Assembly (NCBI GenBank): GCA_015067125.1
Contig: SVNB01000014.1
Coordinates: 1 to 21,644, forward strand
Length of the DNA stretch: 21,644 nt
Direction: 5' to 3'
DNA from: Oscillospiraceae bacterium
Lineage (GTDB): Bacteria > Bacillota > Clostridia > Oscillospirales > Ruminococcaceae
Shown here: one piece after another, positions 1 to 6,453 of the stretch
Layout of the letters: the number at the start of each line of letters is the position of its first letter
Position numbering within the stretch: position 1 is the stretch's first letter
Notes under the pieces: model-generated
What the model was told of the DNA's origin: nothing
The model's input: only the letters and a program-made list of their open reading frames with translations
Database searches by the model: none
Program-made: the position numbers and the translations under genes

Positions 1-502
1 CTCTGTTAGGAATAACGGTGCTTGCAAAAAGCTTCTTACCGGTTTTGTCGTAGTTCATGGCGAAATATACGCCGGGAGAACGGACAAGCTGGGATACAAT
101 AACACGCTCTGCGCCGTTGATGACAAAAGTGCCGGAAGGGGTCATGATCGGGAAATCTCCCATAAAGATATCCTGTTCTTTGATCTCGCCGGTTTCTTTA
201 TTCTGCAGTCTTGCTCTTACGCGAAGAGGGGCTGCATAAGTCACGTCGCGCTCTTTGCATTCCTCGATGGTATATTTGGGCTTGTTTTCGATATGATAAT
301 CGATGAAGTCCAAAACAAGGTTGCCGGAATAATCCGTGATGGCAGAAACATCGCGGAATACTTCTTTAAGACCTTCTTCAAGGAACCACTTATAAGAGTC
401 TTTCTGTACCTCGATAAGGTTGGGCATATCCAGAACCTCATTGATTTTGGAAAAACTCATGCGGACATTTTTTCCGAGCTTGACAGGTTTTACATTTACC
501 AA
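1..502 (-). CDS. rpoB: RNA polymerase beta subunit, N-terminal part (cut by window edge)
   Basis: Beta subunit of the cytoplasmic DNA-dependent RNA polymerase; only the first 167 or so residues are in the window. The minus-strand translation reads VKPVKLGKNVRMSFSKINEV near the start, then GDFPIMTPSGTFVINGAERV and SQLVRSPGVYF, the hallmark RpoB protrusion/lobe sequence, then the DKTGKKLFASTVIPNR stretch. I chose the TTG at 502-500 because GGAGTG at 514-509 lies six bases upstream and RpoB proteins of this class normally begin MVKP or similar. An in-frame ATG at 520-518 would add six residues and would overlap the ribosome site. The gene is preceded by its own promoter (630-658), and no rplJ or rplL gene lies upstream within the window. 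Identity is certain; the exact start is less so. Confidence 0.97.
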   Translation of the reverse strand, partial: MVNVKPVKLGKNVRMSFSKINEVLDMPNLIEVQKDSYKWFLEEGLKEVFRDVSAITDYSGNLVLDFIDYHIENKPKYTIEECKERDVTYAAPLRVRARLQNKETGEIKEQDIFMGDFPIMTPSGTFVINGAERVIVSQLVRSPGVYFAMNYDKTGKKLFASTVIPNR

Positions 503-546
503 ATAGCTCACTCCATTCATCCGTATTTACGTCGTTTTATTTTTTG

Positions 547-571
547 GACCGAAACACTTGCATTTTCGGTC
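547..571 (-). other. Hairpin in the rpoB leader RNA
   Basis: A perfect 8-bp inverted repeat, GACCGAAA (547-554 on plus) and TTTCGGTC (564-571), with a 9-nt loop. It lies in the roughly 120-nt untranslated leader between the rpoB promoter and start codon. On the minus strand it is followed by an A-rich run, so it is not an intrinsic terminator for rpoB. It may be an RNA stability or autoregulatory element; that is inference. Confidence 0.5.
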
Positions 572-629
572 AAACTGTGGTATAGTAGTTGTGATCGAGA
601 TACAAGTGTCCATTATGGTACATTTTATT

Positions 630-658
630 ATTATATAACCAAAGTCAATAGGTGTCAA
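630..658 (-). promoter_or_regulatory. Consensus sigma-A promoter of rpoB
   Basis: On the minus strand, TTGACA (658-653) and TATAAT (635-630) are separated by exactly 17 bp, a full match to the sigma-A consensus. Transcription would start near 623, giving a leader of about 120 nt before the TTG start of rpoB. The -35 hexamer sits inside one arm of the inverted repeat at 654-678. Confidence 0.9.
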
Positions 659-690
659 GCCGTTTTGAACGGTTTGACGCTGTTTTTTTA
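654..690 (+). terminator. Hairpin plus T-run (plus-strand terminator shape) overlapping the rpoB -35
   Basis: GTCAAGCCGTT (654-664) and AACGGTTTGAC (668-678) pair as an 11-bp stem with one G-T pair and a TTG loop. GCTG and a T-rich run (682-690) follow on the plus strand. The shape is a Rho-independent terminator for transcription moving rightward, away from rpoB. No plus-strand gene to its left is visible, so it would block antisense transcripts from rpoB. It could instead be an operator, because it covers the rpoB -35. Confidence 0.55.
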
Positions 691-708
691 TAATTTTTTT
701 AATTTTTG

Positions 709-751
709 GGCAAAAACGGCCGTTTTGGAGCTGTTTTTGCCTTTATTTTTG
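709..751 (+). terminator. Second hairpin with T-rich tail
   Basis: GGCAAAAACGGC (709-720) and GCTGTTTTTGCC (730-741) form a 12-bp stem with one G-T pair and a 9-nt loop. TTTATTTTTG follows on the plus strand. Together with the hairpin at 654-690 it makes a double plus-strand terminator shape just upstream of rpoB. The minus-strand tail is weaker. Confidence 0.5.
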
Positions 752-1477
752 TAAATTATTGGAAGTTCTTCCTGCGTTTATTCACTCCTCCGCCCACCCC
801 TTTTTTCTTCCAAAAACCGCTCCGAATCAAAGTTCCTGCGTAAAAAGTGTACACGCTTCCGTGCGTTTCCTCAACAAATCCGACGCCACTTTCGGCCCTT
901 GATCCGCCCGCTTTCCCCAGCCGCCGTAGGGAACGGTTGTGACCGTTCCGCTTTGCCGATGTTTTAACCTCCTCAGAGGAGGAGGTGTCTGCGAAGCAGA
1001 CGGAGGAGGGATAACCAAGAACCCGGAGGGCAGCCTTCCCAGAGGGGGAGGTGGATTCAAAAAAGACGGAAGAGGGATAGCCAAGAACCCGGAGGGCAAT
1101 ACGCCCCTTGCCAAATGGGAGAGGGACACGAAGTGGCGAGGGGATTCATCAAACGAACCCGTAGAGATTACTATTTTATAGATATACTACCCCATTTCTT
1201 TTGAAACCAAAAGAAACCGGGTAGTACCTGAAAAGAAAAGTTTTAAACCCCTACCCGCTCGCTCCCGCGAGCGACTCCCCCTTAAAATTAAGGGGGAATA
1301 AGCTCACCACCGAAAGAGAGATTCCGAATATCCACCGTCGCCGCTCGGGGTCGGCAACGGATTTTCATTTTACCTCGTCCGCCCGGCTGTGTTTGCGCGC
1401 GGCCACACAGGGCCGCCCCTATAACTTTTTTGTTAAACGCACCGGTAATTTACAAAAAATATTTTTTCACCGTTTTT
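752..1477. repeat. Repeat island: stacked inverted repeats, no credible gene
   Basis: This gene-free stretch is built from several palindromic modules. GGAACGGT/ACCGTTCC lies at 930-937/942-949. A purine-rich block at about 968-1145 repeats AACCCGGAGGGCA twice (1020s and 1088 on) beside GGAGGAGG-type motifs. A long imperfect inverted repeat lies at 1186-1225. TCGCTC/GAGCGA lies at about 1259-1274, and CCCCCTTAA/TTAAGGGGG at 1277-1285/1288-1296. A GC-rich piece with GGCCACACAGGGCC is near 1400. The same modules, mostly in the opposite orientation, recur at 12680-13180. Short open frames here are rich in Pro/Gly and low-complexity, and I treat them as spurious. The stretch resembles the dispersed intergenic repeats common in gut Clostridia genomes. 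Confidence 0.75.
1186..1225. repeat. 40-bp imperfect inverted repeat
   Basis: ACTACCC (1186-1192) pairs with GGGTAGT (1219-1225), and TTTCTTTTG (1195-1203) pairs with CAAAAGAAA (1208-1216) around an AAAC loop. The two stems are separated by a small internal mismatch. No T-run follows directly, so this is better seen as a mobile or dispersed palindromic unit than a terminator. Confidence 0.65.
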
Positions 1478-1506
1478 TTGCAACATTTTTAATTGAAAGA
1501 TACACT
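1478..1506 (+). promoter_or_regulatory. Possible promoter of the lipoprotein gene
   Basis: TTGCAA (1478-1483) and TACACT (1501-1506) are 17 bp apart. Each hexamer matches the sigma-A consensus at four or five positions. The pair lies 38 bp upstream of the GTG start at 1544. The surrounding sequence is AT-rich. Confidence 0.4.
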
Positions 1507-1543
1507 TATATATTGCAGGATAAAATCAAAGGGAGGCTTTGCC

Positions 1544-2428
1544 GTGAAAAAACTGTTTTTATTCATTTTTGCGTTTTCTCTTCTTTCCGGCTGCGCACCG
1601 CAAAAGGAACTTTGGGATTACCGCCCTATGGTTTATTTGGGCGATGCTTTTTACGGAGAAACAAATTTTGTCCTTTCTTCTGTACCAAACGGCTGGACAA
1701 AAACCTATGAGGTAACAAAACAGGTGCCCTCGCACGAACCTCCTTTAAAAGAAAACGGAACTTCCAACTCTCTTTACGCAGGCACGCCGATTTATACAAA
1801 TCCGGATTCACCGGAGCTTATTTACGCCGAACTTGAAGGAGAAAAATTCATCGCATACGTTTTTATCGAGGAAACACGCATATCCGGAACTTCCGACGAT
1901 ACCGACGGTGACATAACCACTGTGCCGCTTGTAAACATCGGCGGTACAAGATGGATAGCTTCCGGAACAGAACCCGCTCCGGAACCTCCGGAAGACTGTA
2001 TTATAGGCACTATCGAAGCATATTCAAATTATTCCTATAAGCACGGCCAGACAAATATCCTTGGCTGTGTGGGGCAGCCATACGCCCTTGTGGAAGGTGT
2101 TTATTACGTTTACTGTTCCCGTCACCCTTTTCAGAACGGATCCCTTGAATTTTATTACGGCCCTGGCTGGCTGGAATGTCACACTGTTTTCGGAAGTCCG
2201 CACAGCAGCATTTCTTCTTCCACAATTTTGGAAAGCAACGGTTACGAATACGAAAATCCCTATTCCGACTGCGTTCCGGAATGGTCAATAAGCTCCCGCA
2301 GCTCCGAACCTTCCCATGTTCACAGCACGGATACTTCTTCAAATATTTCTGCGGAAAGCAATATTTCTCAAAACAGCACCCAAAGCGGAATAACCTCCTC
2401 TTCCCCGCCGGAAGATACTTCCCATTAA
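1544..2428 (+). CDS. Uncharacterised lipoprotein with Ser-rich C-terminus
   Basis: I do not recognise this 294-residue protein. The GTG start at 1544 is preceded by GGGAGG seven bases upstream and opens a classic lipoprotein signal: KK, a hydrophobic stretch, then the lipobox LLSGC with Cys17 as the predicted lipid-modified residue. It is therefore probably anchored on the outer face of the cell membrane. The mature part has an aromatic-rich middle with several cysteines and a run of Tyr residues (GVYYVYCSR). It ends in a tail of about 60 residues dominated by Ser, Thr, Glu and Asn, a probable disordered region. A frame open from 1493 would bury the signal peptide behind 17 extra residues and lacks a ribosome site. 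The gene stands alone and converges on the tetR-type gene through a shared terminator. Confidence 0.85.
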   Translation: MKKLFLFIFAFSLLSGCAPQKELWDYRPMVYLGDAFYGETNFVLSSVPNGWTKTYEVTKQVPSHEPPLKENGTSNSLYAGTPIYTNPDSPELIYAELEGEKFIAYVFIEETRISGTSDDTDGDITTVPLVNIGGTRWIASGTEPAPEPPEDCIIGTIEAYSNYSYKHGQTNILGCVGQPYALVEGVYYVYCSRHPFQNGSLEFYYGPGWLECHTVFGSPHSSISSSTILESNGYEYENPYSDCVPEWSISSRSSEPSHVHSTDTSSNISAESNISQNSTQSGITSSSPPEDTSH

Positions 2429-2436
2429 GCAAATTC

Positions 2437-2466
2437 AAAAAGCCTCCGTATCGGAGGCTTTTTTCT
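2437..2466. terminator. Bidirectional terminator between lipoprotein and TetR genes
   Basis: AAAAAGCCTCCG and CGGAGGCTTTTT form a stem of about 12 bp with a 3-nt loop. There is an A-run on the left and a T-run on the right, so it can end both the rightward lipoprotein transcript and the leftward regulator transcript. Confidence 0.9.
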
Positions 2467-2468
2467 TT

Positions 2469-3008
2469 TTATTCTTCAAGTTCGCGCAAAAGATTTTCGC
2501 GTATGCGTTCGATTATGTGGTCGCTGTATTCAAGCTCGCCGCTTTCCAAAAGAAGCGCCGCGCCGTATGCTATGCTGCGGATAACGTAACCTCTGTCCGC
2601 TCTTTCTGTGCTTTCCATCTGCGGAAAACATTTTTTCATAAGTTCTTCCACTCTTTTCGCCAGCGGAAGGTTTCTTCCGGAAAGCATAAGCACCGCCCTA
2701 AAATGCGGATTTGCTATGCAGAAACGAATATAGGCTATGCAGATTTCCGAAAGGCATACCTTCGGTTCACAATAAACCGCAGCCACCTGATCAAGCAAAA
2801 GATTCAGCTGACTTTCGATATAATCGAAAATTCCTTCGATAAGCGCTTCTTTGCTTTTAAAATGCTTATACGGCGCCGCACATGAAATATTGCAGGCGGC
2901 CGCTACCCTGCGCAAAGAAAAATCCGCTATGCCGTGGTTTTCAAGCTCTTCTATTCCGGATTTTATCAGCTGTTCCCTAACGGATGCCGAACCAAGCTCC
3001 TCTTCCAT
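2469..3008 (-). CDS. TetR/AcrR-family transcriptional regulator
   Basis: This 179-residue protein has the TetR architecture. The N-terminal helix-turn-helix covers about residues 12-56, with ADFSLRRVAAACNIS and then the diagnostic YKHFKSKEAL (47-56). An all-helical, poorly conserved ligand/dimerisation domain follows. The ATG at 3008 is preceded by a GGGGG-type ribosome site in AGAAAGGGGGCGCC. Its promoter (3036-3063) is back to back with that of the aromatic operon, and two perfect palindromes lie in the gap. The arrangement strongly suggests it controls the divergent operon, and perhaps itself, with an aromatic metabolite or other small molecule as ligand; the ligand is inference. Cys39 and Cys43 lie in the recognition region, and redox sensing is possible but unsupported. 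Confidence 0.9.
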   Translation of the reverse strand: MEEELGSASVREQLIKSGIEELENHGIADFSLRRVAAACNISCAAPYKHFKSKEALIEGIFDYIESQLNLLLDQVAAVYCEPKVCLSEICIAYIRFCIANPHFRAVLMLSGRNLPLAKRVEELMKKCFPQMESTERADRGYVIRSIAYGAALLLESGELEYSDHIIERIRENLLRELEE

Positions 3009-3035
3009 AAAAGGCGCCCCCTTTCTCTACTGCTT

Positions 3036-3063
3036 ATTATACCACCGCAAAAATTAAATTCAA
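3036..3063 (-). promoter_or_regulatory. Promoter of the TetR-family gene
   Basis: On the minus strand, TTGAAT (3063-3058) and TATAAT (3041-3036) are 16 bp apart. They lie about 28 bp upstream of the ATG at 3008. The -35 abuts the -35 of the opposite promoter (TTGACA at 3067-3072), so the two polymerases would compete. Confidence 0.7.
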
Positions 3064-3066
3064 TTA

Positions 3067-3095
3067 TTGACATTTAATCAATATAGGTATAATAT
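3067..3095 (+). promoter_or_regulatory. Promoter of the aromatic amino acid operon
   Basis: TTGACA (3067-3072) is a perfect -35. The best -10 is either TATAAT at 3088-3093 (15-bp spacer) or TAATAT at 3090-3095 (17-bp spacer). The -10 lies inside the 22-bp palindrome at 3087-3108, so a protein bound there would exclude RNA polymerase. The remaining leader to the ATG at 3149 is too short for a T-box or attenuator. Confidence 0.75.
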
Positions 3096-3108
3096 AGTTA
3101 TATTATAC
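3087..3108. promoter_or_regulatory. Candidate operator 1: 22-bp perfect palindrome over the -10
   Basis: The arms GTATAATATA (3087-3096) and TATATTATAC (3099-3108) are exact reverse complements around a 2-bp centre. Size and position over the operon's -10 fit a TetR-type operator. AT-richness means some symmetry could be chance, but ten matched pairs ending in G/C is notable. Confidence 0.55.
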
Positions 3109-3110
3109 TT

Positions 3111-3129
3111 TGGTTAACAGTGTTAACCA
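3111..3129. promoter_or_regulatory. Candidate operator 2: 19-bp perfect palindrome downstream of the promoter
   Basis: TGGTTAACA and TGTTAACCA are exact reverse complements around a single central G (full site TGGTTAACAGTGTTAACCA). It begins two bases after the first palindrome and lies between the predicted transcription start and the GGAGG at about 3138. Length, symmetry and position are typical of TetR-family operators. It is not followed by a T-run, so it is not a terminator. Confidence 0.65.
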
Positions 3130-3148
3130 TTTGTTTCGGAGGCTCGGC

Positions 3149-4336
3149 ATGAACACAAAAAGAATGAAAGAGCTTGGAGAAAAACGCTCTGTAATACGTG
3201 AACTTTTTGAATACGGAACCAAACGCAAGGCAGAAATCGGCGCAGAAAACGTTTTTGATTTCAGCCTTGGCAATCCAAGCGTTCCCGCTCCAAAAGAATT
3301 TACAGAAGAGCTTTGCAAAATACTTGAAAAAGAAAATCCCGCTTTTCTGCATGGCTACACCTCCGCACCCGGAGATTTAAGCGCAAGAACCGCCATAGCC
3401 GCCGATCTTAACGAAAGGTTCGGCACGGCATTTGGTCCGGAACATCTGTATCTTACCTGCGGCGCTGCGGCTTCGCTTACAATTTCTCTTTCCGCATTGG
3501 TAAACGAAGGCGAAGAAGTTGTTATTTTTGCTCCGTTTTTTCCGGAATACACTGTGTTTATAGAAACCGCCGGCGGAAAACCCGTAGCCGTTCCCTGCGA
3601 ATGGCCGGATTTTCAGATAAACTTTGAAAAACTTGAAGCGGCACTTTCCGAAAAAACCGCCGCCGTTATCATAAACTCTCCGAATAACCCTTCCGGCGCC
3701 GTTTTTTCGGAAGAAAGCATAGCAAAGCTTGGCAAGGTACTTTTAAGAGCGGAAGAAAAATTCGGCAGAAAGATTTATCTTATTTCCGATGAACCTTACC
3801 GCGAACTTATCTATGACGAAGAAAAATATCCGTTTGTAACAAAATATTATAAAGATGCCGTAATCTGCTATTCCTGGAGCAAAAGCCTTTCTCTTCCGGG
3901 CGAGCGCATAGGATATATTCTGGTTTCTCCGGAAAACGAAGAATGGAAGAATCTTTATTCCGGCATATGCGGAGCGGGCCGTGCCCTTGGCTTTGTATGC
4001 GCTCCGGCGCTTTTTCAGCATATAATTCCAAAATGCGTAAAAATGACCTCGGATATTTCCGTTTATAAACAAAACCGTGATTTACTTTATAACGCTCTTA
4101 CCAAAATGGGATTTGAAGCGGTTTATCCAAAAGGCGCTTTTTATCTGTTTGTAAAATCTCCGGAACCGGATGCAAACGCCTTTTGCGAAAAAGCAAAAAA
4201 ATACGAACTTCTCATCGTGCCAAGCGATGACTTCGGCATACCCGGCTTTGCCCGTGTATCCTACTGCGTTTCTTCCGAACAGATAGAACGCTCTCTTCCC
4301 TCTTTTAAAAAACTTGCGGAGGAATATTCATTATGA
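3149..4336 (+). CDS. PLP-dependent aminotransferase (class I/II), probably aromatic
   Basis: This 395-residue cytoplasmic fold-type I aminotransferase is the first gene of the operon. Visible motifs are FSLGNPSVPAP near 38-48, INSPNNPSGAVFS (176-187, substrate/PLP Asn), LISDEPYRELIYD (211-223, with Asp214 and Tyr217 for PLP) and YSWSKSLSLPGERIGY (241-256). The PLP Schiff-base lysine is Lys245 and a phosphate-binding Arg is at 253. An Arg in FARVSYC near the C-terminus should bind the substrate carboxylate. The ATG at 3149 follows GGAGG with good spacing; a TTG at 3110 would overlap the palindrome and is rejected. Its operon position points to transamination of phenylpyruvate and hydroxyphenylpyruvate (or prephenate), the last step of Phe/Tyr synthesis. 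Aspartate or branched-chain specificity cannot be excluded by sequence alone. Confidence 0.9.
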   Translation: MNTKRMKELGEKRSVIRELFEYGTKRKAEIGAENVFDFSLGNPSVPAPKEFTEELCKILEKENPAFLHGYTSAPGDLSARTAIAADLNERFGTAFGPEHLYLTCGAAASLTISLSALVNEGEEVVIFAPFFPEYTVFIETAGGKPVAVPCEWPDFQINFEKLEAALSEKTAAVIINSPNNPSGAVFSEESIAKLGKVLLRAEEKFGRKIYLISDEPYRELIYDEEKYPFVTKYYKDAVICYSWSKSLSLPGERIGYILVSPENEEWKNLYSGICGAGRALGFVCAPALFQHIIPKCVKMTSDISVYKQNRDLLYNALTKMGFEAVYPKGAFYLFVKSPEPDANAFCEKAKKYELLIVPSDDFGIPGFARVSYCVSSEQIERSLPSFKKLAEEYSL

Positions 4337-5427
4337 ACAAACTTGAAGAAGCACGAAAAAGCATAAACGAAATTGATAAAGAAATGGCCGCGCTTTTTGT
4401 AAAACGTATGCAGGCCGCAAAGCTTATTTCCGAATATAAAATGGAACGCGGACTTCCCATTCTTGATCAAAGCCGCGAAAACGAACTTATTGCCAAAAAC
4501 TCCGCCTTTGTGGAAGACGAAACCCTGCGTTCCTATTATGTCAATTTTATTAAAGATACCATGAGCATTTCGCGCAAATATCAGCAGATGCTTCAGGAAG
4601 GGCTTACCGTTGCGTACAGCGGCGTGGAAGGAGCTTTTGCCAACATTGCCGCAAAAAACATTTTTCCTTCCGCAAAACAGGTTCCTTTCGGAGATTTTAC
4701 CTCCGCTTACGAATCCGTTGTTAACGGAGAATGTGACTGCGCCGTGCTTCCCATAGAAAACAGCTATGCCGGAGAGGTTTCTCAGGTAATAGATCTTATG
4801 TTCCAGGGCGGACTTTATATAAACGGAATATATGACCTTGAAGTTACCCACAACCTTCTCGGTCTTCCAGGTGCTTCCATAGATGATATAAAAACCGTCA
4901 TCAGCCATCCGCAGGCGCTGGAACAGTGTTCAAAATATATCAAAAAACACGGATTTGAAGCCGTGCGCGCAAACAACACCGCCATTGCCGCCCAACAGGT
5001 GGTAGAGCGTGGCGATAAATCCGTTGCAGCCATTGCCAGCCGCGATACCGCAAAACTTTACGGACTTAAAGTTATGGAACGCAGAATTAACGAAAGCAGT
5101 CAGAACACCACCCGTTTTGCCGTTTTTTCCAGAGCAGAAAGCCTTCCGGATTATAAAGAACAGGGCCGCCAGTTTATTATGGTTTTTACCGTGCGTGATG
5201 AAGCCGGTGCCCTTGCCCAGGCAATCAACATAATCGGCAGCTGCGGATTTAATATGCGCACCCTTCGCAGCCGCCCCATGAAGGAACTTATGTGGAAATA
5301 TTATTTTTACGTAGAAGCGGACGGCAACGCATACAGCAAAGAAGGAAAACGCATGATGAGCGAACTTTCGCAGTATTGCGACCACCTGCGCATAATCGGT
5401 TCCTTCCCTCACGAGAAAAAACTTTAA
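4333..5427 (+). CDS. pheA: Bifunctional chorismate mutase / prephenate dehydratase
   Basis: This 364-residue protein converts chorismate to prephenate and then to phenylpyruvate. Residues 1-85 are an AroQ-type helical chorismate mutase (IDKEMAALFVKRM, then LPILDQSRE with the usual charged residues). Residues 90-265 are the prephenate dehydratase, with AYSGVEGAFA, VLPIENSYAGEV, SHPQALEQC (191-199) and the catalytic TRF motif at 260-262 (NTTRFAVF). Residues 282-355 are an ACT regulatory domain with GALAQAINIIGSCGFNM. The usual ESRP Phe-binding motif reads RSRP here (312-315), which may alter feedback inhibition. The start overlaps the aminotransferase stop (ATGA), implying coupled translation. 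Length and domain order are normal for the bacterial P-protein. Confidence 0.96.
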   Translation: MNKLEEARKSINEIDKEMAALFVKRMQAAKLISEYKMERGLPILDQSRENELIAKNSAFVEDETLRSYYVNFIKDTMSISRKYQQMLQEGLTVAYSGVEGAFANIAAKNIFPSAKQVPFGDFTSAYESVVNGECDCAVLPIENSYAGEVSQVIDLMFQGGLYINGIYDLEVTHNLLGLPGASIDDIKTVISHPQALEQCSKYIKKHGFEAVRANNTAIAAQQVVERGDKSVAAIASRDTAKLYGLKVMERRINESSQNTTRFAVFSRAESLPDYKEQGRQFIMVFTVRDEAGALAQAINIIGSCGFNMRTLRSRPMKELMWKYYFYVEADGNAYSKEGKRMMSELSQYCDHLRIIGSFPHEKKL

Positions 5428-5442
5428 GGAGGATTTTTAAAA

Positions 5443-6453
5443 ATGATAGTCCCCGTAAATCTTCCTTTGGGAAGCTATGATATAACCATAGAACGCGGCG
5501 TGCTCAAAAAAGCCGGCAAGGTTCTTAATCTTAACAGGCGCGTGCTCATCGTTACGGATTCCGGCGTTCCGGCAGAGTATGCAAAAACCGTTGCAAAGCA
5601 GTGCAAAGATCCCGTCATCGCAACCGTGCCCATGGGCGAAGAAAGCAAAAGCCTTGCTATTTTCGAAGAACTTTGTTCCGCCATGCTTGAACACAATTTT
5701 GACCGCGCCGACTGCGTTGTTGCGGTGGGCGGCGGAGTTTGCGGCGACCTTGCGGGTTTTGCCGCCGCAAGCTATATGCGCGGAATAGATTTTTACAATA
5801 TCCCCACCACCGTACTTTCTCAGGTGGATTCTTCCGTCGGCGGCAAAACCGCCGTTAACTTTGGCGGAATAAAAAACATCATCGGCGCTTTTTACCAGCC
5901 AAAGGCCGTGCTTATCGATCCTGATACGCTGGAAACCCTTTCGGAAAGGCATTTTTCCAACGGTCTTGCCGAAGCCGTAAAAATGTCCCTTTGCTTTGAT
6001 AAAGAACTTTTTGAACTTTTTGAAAAAGCGGATGCGCGTGAAAACATAGAAACCATAATCGAACGTTCCGTAAAAACAAAAGCCGCCGTTGTGGAACAGG
6101 ACGAAAAAGAAAGCGGTCTTCGCAAGGTGCTCAACTTCGGCCACACCATCGGCCACGCCATAGAAAGCACCGAAGAACTTGGCGGACTTTATCACGGAGA
6201 ATGCGTCGCTTTGGGTATGCTGCCCATGTGCGCGCCGGAAGTGAGAGAAAGATTGCGCTTTGTGCTTAAAAAACTCGCCCTTCCAACGGAATACAGCGGC
6301 GACGTGGAAAAACTTGTTTCCGCCGCTTCTCACGATAAAAAATTCTGCGGAGAAAAAGTAACCGTAATCACCCTTCCGAAAGTGGAAAGCTTCTGTATGG
6401 AAAGCCATACTTCCGACGAACTTTTTGAACGCATAAAGGAGTTTTACGCATGA
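5443..6453 (+). CDS. aroB: 3-dehydroquinate synthase
   Basis: This 336-residue NAD- and metal-dependent enzyme closes DAHP to 3-dehydroquinate, step two of the shikimate pathway. The NAD-binding and active-site stretch VVAVGGGVCGDLAGFAAASY (92-111) is followed by IPTTVLSQVDSSVGGKTAVN (120-139). Metal ligands fit Glu177 (GLAEAVK), His234 (NFGHTIGHAIE) and His251 (YHGE). The length is slightly short for the family but all core motifs are present. The ATG follows AAGGAGG in the 15-bp gap after pheA, one of the few joints in the operon without overlap. Confidence 0.96.
   Translation: MIVPVNLPLGSYDITIERGVLKKAGKVLNLNRRVLIVTDSGVPAEYAKTVAKQCKDPVIATVPMGEESKSLAIFEELCSAMLEHNFDRADCVVAVGGGVCGDLAGFAAASYMRGIDFYNIPTTVLSQVDSSVGGKTAVNFGGIKNIIGAFYQPKAVLIDPDTLETLSERHFSNGLAEAVKMSLCFDKELFELFEKADARENIETIIERSVKTKAAVVEQDEKESGLRKVLNFGHTIGHAIESTEELGGLYHGECVALGMLPMCAPEVRERLRFVLKKLALPTEYSGDVEKLVSAASHDKKFCGEKVTVITLPKVESFCMESHTSDELFERIKEFYA

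Noticed and set aside
827..1181. Overlapping open frames on both strands in the repeat island (Pro/Gly-rich, with LPSGFL-type repeats)
   Set aside because: They are translations of the palindromic repeats, lack ribosome sites, and mirror each other on the two strands.
3110..3148. Upstream TTG start for the aminotransferase
   Set aside because: It would translate through the 19-bp palindrome and has no ribosome site, while the ATG at 3149 has GGAGG.
3009..3148. T-box or Phe/Tyr attenuator ahead of the operon
   Set aside because: The leader is only about 50 nt and has no T-box sequence, no leader peptide with aromatic codons and no terminator.
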